Shown here piece after piece: positions 46,340 to 54,397 of a stretch of 64,000 nt of DNA. Position 1 is the stretch's first letter. The number at the start of each line of letters is the position of its first letter. The notes beneath the pieces are model-generated. The model had not been told where the DNA came from. It saw nothing but the letters and a program-made list of their open reading frames with translations, and searched no databases. The stretch covers positions 310,001 to 374,000 of the forward strand of contig NZ_BAABFA010000008.1 of the NCBI RefSeq assembly GCF_039540515.1, written 5' to 3'. Origin of the DNA: Nemorincola caseinilytica (GTDB lineage: Bacteria > Bacteroidota > Bacteroidia > Chitinophagales > Chitinophagaceae). The position numbers and the translations under genes were made by a program.

Positions 46340-47623
46340 ATGAGCGTACGAAAGACCCTCTTTTTGCGATGCGTAGCGGCATTGTGCTGCATGTCGTTCG
46401 CCATGCCGGTATGGGCCAACAAAATATTCATACCCATGGATGCCGAGACCCAGACGGCCCACCTGAAGGCCTATGGCATAGCCTATGCGGCTCTGAAAGG
46501 TGGTATGCAGATAGACTGGCTGATAAACTACAAGGGTGGCAGCTTTGGTATGGACCAGGTAGAGGGGGTAGAGCGTATGTGCAAGCTGCGCGGTGTGGCC
46601 TACGAGATAAAGAGCGATGCCGAATACAGTGGTATACTGAACTCCATACTCGACCCCGACTTCAACGGGGATGTGATAAAGCTGGAGAAACCACCGCGTA
46701 TAGCGGTATACACCCCGCCCAACAAGCTGCCTTGGGACGACGCCGTGACCCTTGTGCTCACCTATGCCGAGATACCCTTCGATAAGGTATATGACGATGA
46801 ACTGCTGAAGGACGACCTGGCAAAATATGACTGGCTGCACCTGCACCACGAAGATTTTACGGGGCAGTATGGCAAGTTCTGGGCCAGCTTTCGCCAAGAG
46901 GCCTGGTACCAGACCGACCAGAAGACAGCAGAGGCCACAGCGGCACGCCATGGCTTCAAAAAGGTGTCGCAGTTGAAGCTGGCCGTGGCCAAGAAGATAC
47001 GCGATTTCACGGCCGGTGGCGGCTACCTCTTTGCCATGTGCTCTGCTACAGACAGCTATGACATAGCCCTTGCGGCAGATGGGGTGGACATATGCGAATC
47101 GATGTTCGATGGCGACCCTGCCGACCAGCAGGCGCAGCAGAAACTGGATTTCAAGAAGTGCTTTGCTTTCAAGGATTTCAACCTCGTAATGAGCCCCATG
47201 CATTACGAGTACTCTACCATAGACAATACAGAGTTCCGCACGTCCATTCAGCCCAGCATAGACTATTTCAGCCTTTTTACTTTCTCGGCCAAGTTCGACC
47301 CCGTACCTGCTATGCTGTGTCAGAACCATACCACCACCATAAAGGGTTTTATGGGGCAGACCACTGCCTTCCGGAAAGATGTGCTGAAGTCGGGTGTGCT
47401 GGTGATGGGCGAATACAAACCTGCCAATGAGGCCCGTTATATACATGGCGAATACGGTAAGGGTACCTGGACCTTCTACGGCGGTCACGATCCCGAAGAT
47501 TACCAGCACATGATACACGACCCTGTTACCGACCTGGACCTTCATCCTACATCGCCCGGTTACAGGCTCATACTGAACAATGTACTGTTTCCCGCTGCCC
47601 GCAAAAAGCCCCGCAAGACATGA
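46340..47623 (+). CDS. Exported protein commonly labelled asparagine synthetase B (label probably wrong)
   Basis: The product of about 427 aa has a signal peptide (MSVRKTLFLRCVAALCCMSF ... WA). A conserved mature part reads KIFIPMDAETQTAHLKAYGI, IDWLINYKGGSFG, MCSATDSYDIALA, SPMHYEYSTIDN and LHPTSPGYRLILNNVLFPAA. Similar Bacteroidota proteins carry the name asparagine synthetase B, but neither the N-terminal glutaminase cysteine nor the PP-loop synthetase domain is visible, and the protein is exported. The GGGYLFAMCSATDSYD and YGGHDPEDYQ segments instead hint at a class I glutaminase-like (ThuA/GATase-like) fold. Function is unknown. Confidence 0.75.
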   Translation: MSVRKTLFLRCVAALCCMSFAMPVWANKIFIPMDAETQTAHLKAYGIAYAALKGGMQIDWLINYKGGSFGMDQVEGVERMCKLRGVAYEIKSDAEYSGILNSILDPDFNGDVIKLEKPPRIAVYTPPNKLPWDDAVTLVLTYAEIPFDKVYDDELLKDDLAKYDWLHLHHEDFTGQYGKFWASFRQEAWYQTDQKTAEATAARHGFKKVSQLKLAVAKKIRDFTAGGGYLFAMCSATDSYDIALAADGVDICESMFDGDPADQQAQQKLDFKKCFAFKDFNLVMSPMHYEYSTIDNTEFRTSIQPSIDYFSLFTFSAKFDPVPAMLCQNHTTTIKGFMGQTTAFRKDVLKSGVLVMGEYKPANEARYIHGEYGKGTWTFYGGHDPEDYQHMIHDPVTDLDLHPTSPGYRLILNNVLFPAARKKPRKT

Positions 47624-47766
47624 TTTTTGCCTTTATCCTCACTTCTCGGCTGTTTTATATATTAATGGCTCGTCATTAGCAAACGCATAACGAAATAATG
47701 AGTTTATTTTGCAGATATTTATATCACTAACTCATTCATTTTTCTCTTAAGTAGTTTGCCCGTATA

Positions 47767-50550
47767 ATGAATAGCCAGATCGGATTGGGTATATTCGGTA
47801 CGTTCGGAGAGCCATACGGCTTCCAGCAGGTGTTCTATTATGGGGCGCATTTCAAAGGCACGCTCGATCTTAATGATACTGCCATAGAGTTCTATCCCGG
47901 TTCAGAGCTTTTCTCTGTGCGGCGCGAGATAGTAGATGGCGTGCATTCCATTTGTATCTGTATCTATTCTTATGCCCGCGAGCTGAACACCGAGCGTTTC
48001 GGCACCTTCATAGGCTCGTGCATGGTATTGCAGGATGGCTTCACCGAGGCCGAGTATATCTATAAAGTACTCCACTCGCTGCATGAGGACCTCATTACCA
48101 ACGAAGAGAATATAGAGAATGGTGTGATAAAGGTAGCGCAGGGCGCCGATGTGATCATACGCGAGCCGGCCGAGTTCGTGGCTGCGCAGGCCAACCTGAT
48201 ACCGCTGAACAAAACGCCCTTCTTCAGTTCGTTCGTAGATGAGGATAAGAAGTACCTGGTGATACCATCGCCACACTCCTTTGGCAATAAGGAGACGGAA
48301 GTGATGGAATTCCTGGACGAGGCGCTGAAACACTATAGCGATACCGGCACACTTTACTTCTCTTTCGACAGAAATGTGTATGAGTTCGTGCGCAATGCAG
48401 GCATCATAGCCACATTAGAGTGGGAAGATTTCAAAGGGCGCAAGACACAGATGCAACGCTCTACTGCCGTGCGTACCAAAAAGGGTATACAGAAGGCAAT
48501 GACCATAGCCTTGCCCACAGAGCCATACGAGGCCGGGAACAATGCAGTGCAGGAGGTAAGGAACAATGAAGTGGCGGCCGCCTACGGCAGTGATGAGAAA
48601 GCGGTCGATGAGGATACCGATAGCTATACCGCGAACGATAATTATAATAACTATAGCAATACAGCAGACGATACAGAAGATGAGGCGGATAGTGACCCCG
48701 ACAGGCCGTTCGACCTATGGGAAGACCCGAATACTGCATGGACCGATACGGAAGTAAGATATAGGGTAAAGGAGTACAATCGTCTTTTTGTATACACACA
48801 CAAGCTGCTGGACCATATAAACGAACCCGAGCAAGGCAAGGGTAGGGGACGTAGAAGAGCGCTGGCAGCAGCATTGCTGTTGCTGCTGCTGGCCGGTGGT
48901 GGTGCGGCCGTGTATTTCCTGGGCCTGATACCGGGCACAGAGCAGCCTGTACGAACAGCGGCCGTAGAGTCGCCACGCAGTATAAGGCAGGGTATACCGG
49001 CCAGTGGCGATAGCATGGCCACGGGTGTGGCGACAGACACCGATGGTTCGGTCGCCAATGTATCTCCCGAAGAAAGATACACTATGCCCCGTGGTGGTGT
49101 AAGTGATGAAGAGATAGCAAGAGCGCTGGCCGATGCACCTGCCACGCCGCCATCTGTTATTACGGGAGCCAATGCTGTGAATAATGCACCCGCGCAGCAG
49201 CGAGTGGCTGGTGCTGTTACTGATAATGCACCTGCTACATCGGCCCTTGCAGGGGCACCTGCGGCACAGCAGGGCAATAAGCCTGTTATAGCGGCACAGG
49301 GTACACCTGCAGATGCAAAGAGTATTGCAGCCAATACTACAAATAGTACAGCGGCCAGGCCGGGCGCACCTGCTACCCCTGCAATGGGTGGTGATGCCGG
49401 TGACGACCCATCGAGGTCTATGCCGCAGATAAGTATGCCATCTATGCCGCGCTCCAATATACCTGCTGCGGCCTCATATGTGAGCAGGATAGGAAAGGAA
49501 CCTCTGCCCGGAGCTAATACCAATACCGGTGTTGCGGCCGGTACAGATGCGTCTGGCAGGTCAACTCCATCTAATATATCGCGCCCTGCCACGGCAGAGA
49601 CCATACGCCCCGGGGCTGCGAATGCAGGTACACCACCTGCCGGAGCGGGCATAACTACAAAGGCAGGTATCACCACGCAAATGCCTGCGGCTGTAGCGGC
49701 ATCGCCTGCCTCAAAGACCGTGGCGGGAGTTGCCGTGCAGCCTAATAATGCTATAGTGCCGGGTAATAATTCTACCAATATACTGACACCAGGCAAGGTA
49801 GTGCCTGCCACTACTGCACCCGCACCGGTCACTGGTCTTGCAAAGGCCCAGATAGGTGCTACTGCACCGGCCACTGCATCGCCCTTCCCGGTCGGCAGAA
49901 TGAACCAGCCCACCGGGCCGGCAACGGCTGCTGTGCCTGTAGCGGCAAGGGCTGTATCTACAGTGGCGCCTACACCGGCGGCGCTTACCAATGGTGCACG
50001 CACAGGTTCTATGACCCCAACACAACCTGCACCGCTTGCTGCATCCTCGTCACCTACAGGCGCCAGGTCTGTAGGTATGCCTACCGTGGCTGCTGCAGGG
50101 CCTGCAGGTGGCCAGCGTTCGGCTACATCCACATCTACTCTTGCCATATCGGGATCGGTGCCATCAGGGGTTTCATCGGGAGAGATCAACCGTGCGAATG
50201 CAGTAGTGATGCCTTCGCTGGGTATGGGTGGTCAGGACCCTATGAAGATGAAGACGCTCTATCCCCGCCCCAATGGGCAGTTGACACAGCGCGACATACC
50301 CATACTGAAGCAGAACGGTATAAAGAACAAGACCCTTACCGAGCTGACAAGGATAATAATGGAAAGTGCGCCCGAAGATGTGGGCCAGTACTACAAAGGC
50401 CAGGAACTACAGTATGCCGCCGCACTGCTGAACAGCAACAGGCAGGCGTTCCAGCGCTCGGGCAACGACTACATCTGCACTGCCGATTACCTTATCCTCC
50501 ACATACCTGCCATCATCAAACCCAAAAGGCCGGTAACTTCTCCTAAGTAA
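47767..50550 (+). CDS. Unrecognised 927-aa single-span membrane protein with long Ala/Pro/Thr-rich region
   Basis: The protein has no signal peptide. Residues 1-250 form a folded-looking, probably cytoplasmic domain (LGIFGTFGEPYGFQQVFYYG, DTAIEFYPGSELFSVRREIV, ERFGTFIGSCMVLQDGF). Residues 270-320 are Asp/Glu/Asn-rich. A charged helix (TEVRYRVKEYNRLFVYTHKL) leads to a basic patch and one span at about 365-387 (ALAAALLLLLLAGGGAAVYF). About 440 residues rich in Ala, Pro, Thr, Gly and Ser follow, presumably periplasmic, and then a compact C-terminal domain (about 830-927; KTLYPRPNGQLTQRDIPILK). Topology resembles cell-wall or periplasm-spanning linkers, but no family is recognised. The upstream 143 bases hold TTATTTTG, near a -7 element. 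Confidence 0.7.
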   Translation: MNSQIGLGIFGTFGEPYGFQQVFYYGAHFKGTLDLNDTAIEFYPGSELFSVRREIVDGVHSICICIYSYARELNTERFGTFIGSCMVLQDGFTEAEYIYKVLHSLHEDLITNEENIENGVIKVAQGADVIIREPAEFVAAQANLIPLNKTPFFSSFVDEDKKYLVIPSPHSFGNKETEVMEFLDEALKHYSDTGTLYFSFDRNVYEFVRNAGIIATLEWEDFKGRKTQMQRSTAVRTKKGIQKAMTIALPTEPYEAGNNAVQEVRNNEVAAAYGSDEKAVDEDTDSYTANDNYNNYSNTADDTEDEADSDPDRPFDLWEDPNTAWTDTEVRYRVKEYNRLFVYTHKLLDHINEPEQGKGRGRRRALAAALLLLLLAGGGAAVYFLGLIPGTEQPVRTAAVESPRSIRQGIPASGDSMATGVATDTDGSVANVSPEERYTMPRGGVSDEEIARALADAPATPPSVITGANAVNNAPAQQRVAGAVTDNAPATSALAGAPAAQQGNKPVIAAQGTPADAKSIAANTTNSTAARPGAPATPAMGGDAGDDPSRSMPQISMPSMPRSNIPAAASYVSRIGKEPLPGANTNTGVAAGTDASGRSTPSNISRPATAETIRPGAANAGTPPAGAGITTKAGITTQMPAAVAASPASKTVAGVAVQPNNAIVPGNNSTNILTPGKVVPATTAPAPVTGLAKAQIGATAPATASPFPVGRMNQPTGPATAAVPVAARAVSTVAPTPAALTNGARTGSMTPTQPAPLAASSSPTGARSVGMPTVAAAGPAGGQRSATSTSTLAISGSVPSGVSSGEINRANAVVMPSLGMGGQDPMKMKTLYPRPNGQLTQRDIPILKQNGIKNKTLTELTRIIMESAPEDVGQYYKGQELQYAAALLNSNRQAFQRSGNDYICTADYLILHIPAIIKPKRPVTSPK

Positions 50551-50575
50551 AGTGATAAAAGGTAATAACAGATCT

Positions 50576-50611
50576 CATCGCATTATCGCATTCCTTTCAC
50601 ATTATCGCATT
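50576..50611. repeat. Direct repeat of CATTATCGCATT
   Basis: Two perfect 12-base copies (50581-50592 and 50600-50611), preceded by a partial copy, lie between the convergent genes. No function is evident. Confidence 0.55.
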
Positions 50612-50616
50612 AGGCC

Positions 50617-52866
50617 TTACAGCTTGAAATCGGGATAATACTTTTTGGCTATCGCTTCGTATTGTGCGGCCTCGGCCATCCGGCCAAGGGCTTTGTAGGA
50701 GAGTGCTATATAGGGTATGTCCTTCACATTGTTCGGGTCTACCTGCAGCGACCTGGTGATGATGTCTATCGCGGCCTGGTATTGCTTCATCTGGTAGTAG
50801 CAATGCCCCAGGTTAGAGTAGGCGTTCACATAGCCGGGATTGGCCGCTACCACTTGTTTGAAGATATCTGCGGCCTGCTGTAGCTTGCCCGAATTGAGGT
50901 ATACCGCGCCCAGGTTGTTGGCAGCGTTCACATCGGTCGGGTTCATTTCCATAGCCTTCCTGAAATATGGTTCGGCCTCGGCATACTTATTATTGAAGTA
51001 GTAGGCAAGGCCCAGTTGCATATAGGCATCAGCATAGTTGGGGTCTATGGCCAGGCTCTGGTTCAGCCATAGTATAGCAGAGTCGAACTGCTTGAGGACA
51101 GAGTAGCAGCTTGCCATGTTGCACATGGCCTGTACGAAGTCGCCCTTTATCTGTATGGCCAGCTTATAGTAGGGTATGGCCTCGGCCGGCCGGTTGGTAC
51201 GCAGGTATACCGTACCCAGGTTGTTGGCCGCTATAGACTGGTATGCGCTCTGCGATATGGCTATCTTGAAGTTGACCTCTGCAGAGTCGTATCGCTGCAG
51301 GTTCAGGTAGGCGGTGCCCAGCTCGGTATAGGCATCGGTATAGCGGGGAAATATGGAAATGGCCTTGTGCAGGCGTTCTATCCCCTCGTTCAGTATCTCG
51401 CGGCGTTTGGCAGTATCTTTTTCCTGTGGCAGTACATTCTCTACCAGCTCATTGCCAATGTAGTAGTTCAGCCTGGCATTCTCGGGCGCCTTGGCAAGGT
51501 CGGTCTTGAACAGTGTAGGATTATCTTTCCACTCGGCATTGCGCGCAAAGGTGAGGTAAGAGAAGATAAGGCAAACGGGTATCAGTATACCCAATGCCAG
51601 CTTGTTCTTCACAAATGAGTCGTAGCTGATGTCGGCCTTCAGTATCCATTTTTCTATGGCCAGTGCTGCCAGCAGGCAGAAACCCGCCGATGCGAAGAAC
51701 AGGAAACGCTCGCCCATGGCAGAACCCATAAGGAAAACGATATTGGAGAACAGCGCTATGGTAGCCATGTAGAAGAGTATGCCAAAGGCCCATGGGTCTT
51801 TCTTGTACTTGACGAGCCTGTACAGCCCTGCCACGCCTGCGGCCACATATATGACCACCGATAGTAGCACCCACACATTACCAAAGCCTACATAGGGCAC
51901 ACTATTGTAGCCATAGTCGTTGATGAGGGGATGGGGTATGAAGAGGAGCTTCACATACATACCCAGCGTGAAGAATGCAGTGGCCAGGCGCATAGCCATG
52001 CTGGGTGCGCCTACCAGGGCATTGTCTATGAACTCTACCGCGCTGGTGCTGGCGCCATAGTCGCTGAGGATATTGTGGCGAATAAGCAGGTACACGCCTG
52101 CCACTACCGCTGCACCTGCCGTCATAAAGATGGCCCTGCGCTTGTCGTTGTTTATGTAAAAGAAGAACACCAGCGGTATAATGCCCAGGAAGGTAATGAC
52201 GGTCTCTTTGCTTAGGAAGGACAGGAAGAGCGAAATAAGGCCCAGCAGCAGCCACCATATCTTGCCCGTGCGCATATAGCTGACAAAAATGTTGAGCGAG
52301 AGGAAGGCGAACAGGAAACAGAATATCTCGTCCAGGCTTTTGATGTTGGCCACTACCTCGGTATGTATGGGGTGTACCGCAAATAGCAGTGCCGCTATGA
52401 AGGCCACTACTGTCTTGCCCTCCAGCAGCTTGTTGAGGAAGTGGAACAACAGTATCACACACACCGCGAAGAACAGGATATTGAAGAAGTGCGCGGCCGT
52501 GGCATTGAGGCCGAACATGCCTACCTCTGCAGCGAACATGACCAGCGATAGCGGGCGGTAGTTCTCATTCTTCAGGTAGCCAAAGCCCTTGAGCCTGGGC
52601 GTCTTCAGCAGTTCGGGTATGCCGTCAAAGCCCTGGTTCACAATGGTGTTCTTGGCATATACCATGGTGTCGTCCAGTACAAAGCCGTTCTGCAGGGTAT
52701 TGAAATATATGACAAAGGTGAGTACACCCAGCAGCAGCGACAGCTTTAGTGTCAGCGACATTTTCCGTGCAGGCATTGCCTGCGCAGTGGGTTCGGTCTT
52801 GCGGGGTTGTTGAGGTGCAGGCGTGGGCTGTACAGGCTGCCTTTGCGGTTGTTGTTTTTTTGCCAT
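50617..52866 (-). CDS. TMTC-like GT-C glycosyltransferase fused to TPR repeats
   Basis: The 749-aa product has a Pro/Gln-rich basic start and about ten membrane spans (about 35-440). The GT-C loop shows FVLDDTMVY and the pattern AVHPIHTEVVANIKSLDE seen in TMTC/PMT-like O-mannosyltransferases. About seven TPR repeats (about 500-745; AYTELGTAYLNLQRYDSAEV) follow. It may move sugars from a lipid-linked donor to exported proteins or glycans, with the TPR part on the outer face. The start at 52866 (MAKKQQPQRQ) is preferred over 52938. A TACTTTCA element at 52889-52896 could be a weak -7 box. Confidence 0.83.
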   Translation of the reverse strand: MAKKQQPQRQPVQPTPAPQQPRKTEPTAQAMPARKMSLTLKLSLLLGVLTFVIYFNTLQNGFVLDDTMVYAKNTIVNQGFDGIPELLKTPRLKGFGYLKNENYRPLSLVMFAAEVGMFGLNATAAHFFNILFFAVCVILLFHFLNKLLEGKTVVAFIAALLFAVHPIHTEVVANIKSLDEIFCFLFAFLSLNIFVSYMRTGKIWWLLLGLISLFLSFLSKETVITFLGIIPLVFFFYINNDKRRAIFMTAGAAVVAGVYLLIRHNILSDYGASTSAVEFIDNALVGAPSMAMRLATAFFTLGMYVKLLFIPHPLINDYGYNSVPYVGFGNVWVLLSVVIYVAAGVAGLYRLVKYKKDPWAFGILFYMATIALFSNIVFLMGSAMGERFLFFASAGFCLLAALAIEKWILKADISYDSFVKNKLALGILIPVCLIFSYLTFARNAEWKDNPTLFKTDLAKAPENARLNYYIGNELVENVLPQEKDTAKRREILNEGIERLHKAISIFPRYTDAYTELGTAYLNLQRYDSAEVNFKIAISQSAYQSIAANNLGTVYLRTNRPAEAIPYYKLAIQIKGDFVQAMCNMASCYSVLKQFDSAILWLNQSLAIDPNYADAYMQLGLAYYFNNKYAEAEPYFRKAMEMNPTDVNAANNLGAVYLNSGKLQQAADIFKQVVAANPGYVNAYSNLGHCYYQMKQYQAAIDIITRSLQVDPNNVKDIPYIALSYKALGRMAEAAQYEAIAKKYYPDFKL

Positions 52867-52963
52867 ATGGTGCTGCTTATAGCAGCCTTGAAAGTAGCAT
52901 TTTTTTATGATCTGGCAGGTTTGTGCCGCCGCTGTCATGGTGTGTAGTATGCCGCCAACAGGC

Positions 52964-52971
52964 TACATTTG
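52964..52971 (+). promoter_or_regulatory. Bacteroidota -7 element (TACATTTG) before the Rieske gene
   Basis: TACATTTG lies 33 bases upstream of the ATG at 53005 and overlaps the longest open frame, supporting the shorter Rieske protein. Confidence 0.55.
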
Positions 52972-53004
52972 TACCCGTACAAAGTATCTACGAACCGTGA
53001 TCAT

Positions 53005-53355
53005 ATGAACGATACCGATACGCTACGTCCACTGTTCGAGTGGCATATGGCAGAGCAGATATCTGTGGCGGCCATGCGCGATAACGAGCTTACTGAGGCC
53101 ACGGCAGGCGGCAGGCAGATAGGCCTGTTGAGGCGGCATGGCAATGTATATGCCTTTGCTGCGAAATGCCCGCATGCAGGCGTACCCCTCTGCACCGGCT
53201 GGCTGGATGCACAGGGGCGCATCGTTTGCCCCGAGCACAAGTACCGCTTCGACCCCGTGAATGGCCGCAATACCAGTGGCGAGGGCTATAAATTATTTAC
53301 CTATCCTGTACAGGTACGAGGCGATGAGGTATGGGTGGGCCTAATGCCACAATAG
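53005..53355 (+). CDS. Rieske [2Fe-2S] ferredoxin-like protein
   Basis: The 116-aa product is a single Rieske domain. The cluster ligands are visible as CPHAG and CPEHKYRFD (two Cys, two His) separated by 17 residues. Such small soluble Rieske proteins pass electrons to oxygenases or act in nitrite-reductase-like systems; no partner enzyme is adjacent. It is divergent from the GT-C/TPR gene. MNDTDTLRPL at 53005 is the chosen start. Confidence 0.9.
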   Translation: MNDTDTLRPLFEWHMAEQISVAAMRDNELTEATAGGRQIGLLRRHGNVYAFAAKCPHAGVPLCTGWLDAQGRIVCPEHKYRFDPVNGRNTSGEGYKLFTYPVQVRGDEVWVGLMPQ

Positions 53356-53411
53356 CAAATTCCAAGAACCCAATTCCAGATCTCAAAGTTCAAATTCCAA
53401 ATTGCAAGCTT
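53356..53411. other. Degenerate AATTCCAA/TTCCAAA simple-sequence stretch
   Basis: Between the Rieske stop and the 7-bp array the sequence contains repeated CAAATTCCAA and CCAATTCCAG-like words. It looks like slippage-prone intergenic filler and shows no hairpin terminator. Confidence 0.45.
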
Positions 53412-53474
53412 CATAACTCATAACTCATAACTCATAATTCATAATTCATACTTCATAATTCATAATTCATAATT
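53412..53474. repeat. Nine-copy 7-bp tandem repeat (CATAACT / CATAATT)
   Basis: Units: three CATAACT, two CATAATT, one CATACTT, three CATAATT, in perfect register for 63 bases. The array ends five bases before the LD-carboxypeptidase ATG, so it fills its leader or promoter region. Confidence 0.9.
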
Positions 53475-53479
53475 AAGAA

Positions 53480-54394
53480 ATGCGTCCCCCATATCTGAAA
53501 GAAGGTTCTGTTATCGGTATCACATGCCCGGCGGGCTATGTGTCTCATGAACGAATAGCCTATGCGGTGACCTTGCTGCAGCAGGGGGGCTTTCGCGTGG
53601 TAGTGGGCAAAACGGTAGGCAGCGAGCACTTCTACTTCTCGGGTACGGATGAGGAACGCCTTGCCGACCTGCAAAGCATGATGGACGATGCCGGTATAGA
53701 TGCCATACTGATGGGGCGTGGTGGCTATGGTATGAGCCGTATCATAGATAGATTAGACCTGTCGGGCTTTGCAAGGAGACCCAAGTGGATATGCGGCTTC
53801 AGTGATATAACTGTGCTGCATGGCCATATACAGGCAAAGCTGGGTGTGCATACCATACACGGGCCCATGTGCGGGGCCTTTAACCCCGATACCGCACAGG
53901 CGCCGCATATACTATCGGTACTACATGCGCTCAGGGGCGAGGCAATGGTATACGATATGCCGCCATCACCGTTCAACCGGGTGGGGAGAACGCAGGCCAT
54001 ACTTACGGGTGGCAACCTGGCCATACTGGCACACCTCACTGGCTCGGCATCGGAGGTAGATACGAGGGGCAAGATCCTGTTCATAGAAGACATAGGCGAG
54101 CACCTGTACAATATAGACCGCCTGCTGCTGAACCTGAAACGTGCAGGCAAGCTAGATCATCTTGCCGGTTTGCTGATAGGCAGCTTCACCGATATGCAGG
54201 ACACCACGCGCCCCTTCGGGCAGACCATAGAGCAGATAATAGCCGACAAAGTGGCGGAGTACGACTATCCCGTTTGTTTCAATTTTCCCGCAGGCCACCA
54301 GGATGTGAACTTCGCCTTTGTGCTGGGCGCCATGCACACGCTGGAGGTGACCACCCAGGGCAGTGTGCTGTCGCTGGTAAGGGATAATGTATAG
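53480..54394 (+). CDS. ldcA: LD-carboxypeptidase (peptidase family S66, LdcA type)
   Basis: The 304-aa product cuts the L-D bond in murein tetrapeptides for cell-wall recycling. Visible family blocks are VIGITCPAGYVS, the nucleophile loop MGRGGYGMSRIID (Ser86 is the likely nucleophile), ICGFSDITVLHG, LFIEDIGEHLYNIDR (acidic member) and FNFPAGHQDVNFAFVLG (His). It has no signal peptide, as expected for a cytoplasmic enzyme. The 7-bp tandem repeat immediately upstream is unusual and might affect expression. Convergent with the GT-C gene; three bases separate the stops. Confidence 0.92.
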   Translation: MRPPYLKEGSVIGITCPAGYVSHERIAYAVTLLQQGGFRVVVGKTVGSEHFYFSGTDEERLADLQSMMDDAGIDAILMGRGGYGMSRIIDRLDLSGFARRPKWICGFSDITVLHGHIQAKLGVHTIHGPMCGAFNPDTAQAPHILSVLHALRGEAMVYDMPPSPFNRVGRTQAILTGGNLAILAHLTGSASEVDTRGKILFIEDIGEHLYNIDRLLLNLKRAGKLDHLAGLLIGSFTDMQDTTRPFGQTIEQIIADKVAEYDYPVCFNFPAGHQDVNFAFVLGAMHTLEVTTQGSVLSLVRDNV

Positions 54395-54397
54395 CTA

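Noticed and set aside
46319..47545. Long minus-strand frame antisense to the exported protein at 46340
   Set aside because: Composition (His, Tyr, Val, Gly rich) is that of a shadow frame; the plus-strand gene has a signal peptide and conserved blocks.
47624..47766. Possible promoter with TTATTTTG before the 927-aa gene
   Set aside because: One base short of the TAnnTTTG pattern, so not listed as a feature; it may still be a weak promoter.
48651..50189. 512-codon minus-strand frame
   Set aside because: It is the reverse shadow of the Ala/Pro/Thr-rich low-complexity region of the 927-aa protein and contains no independent domain.
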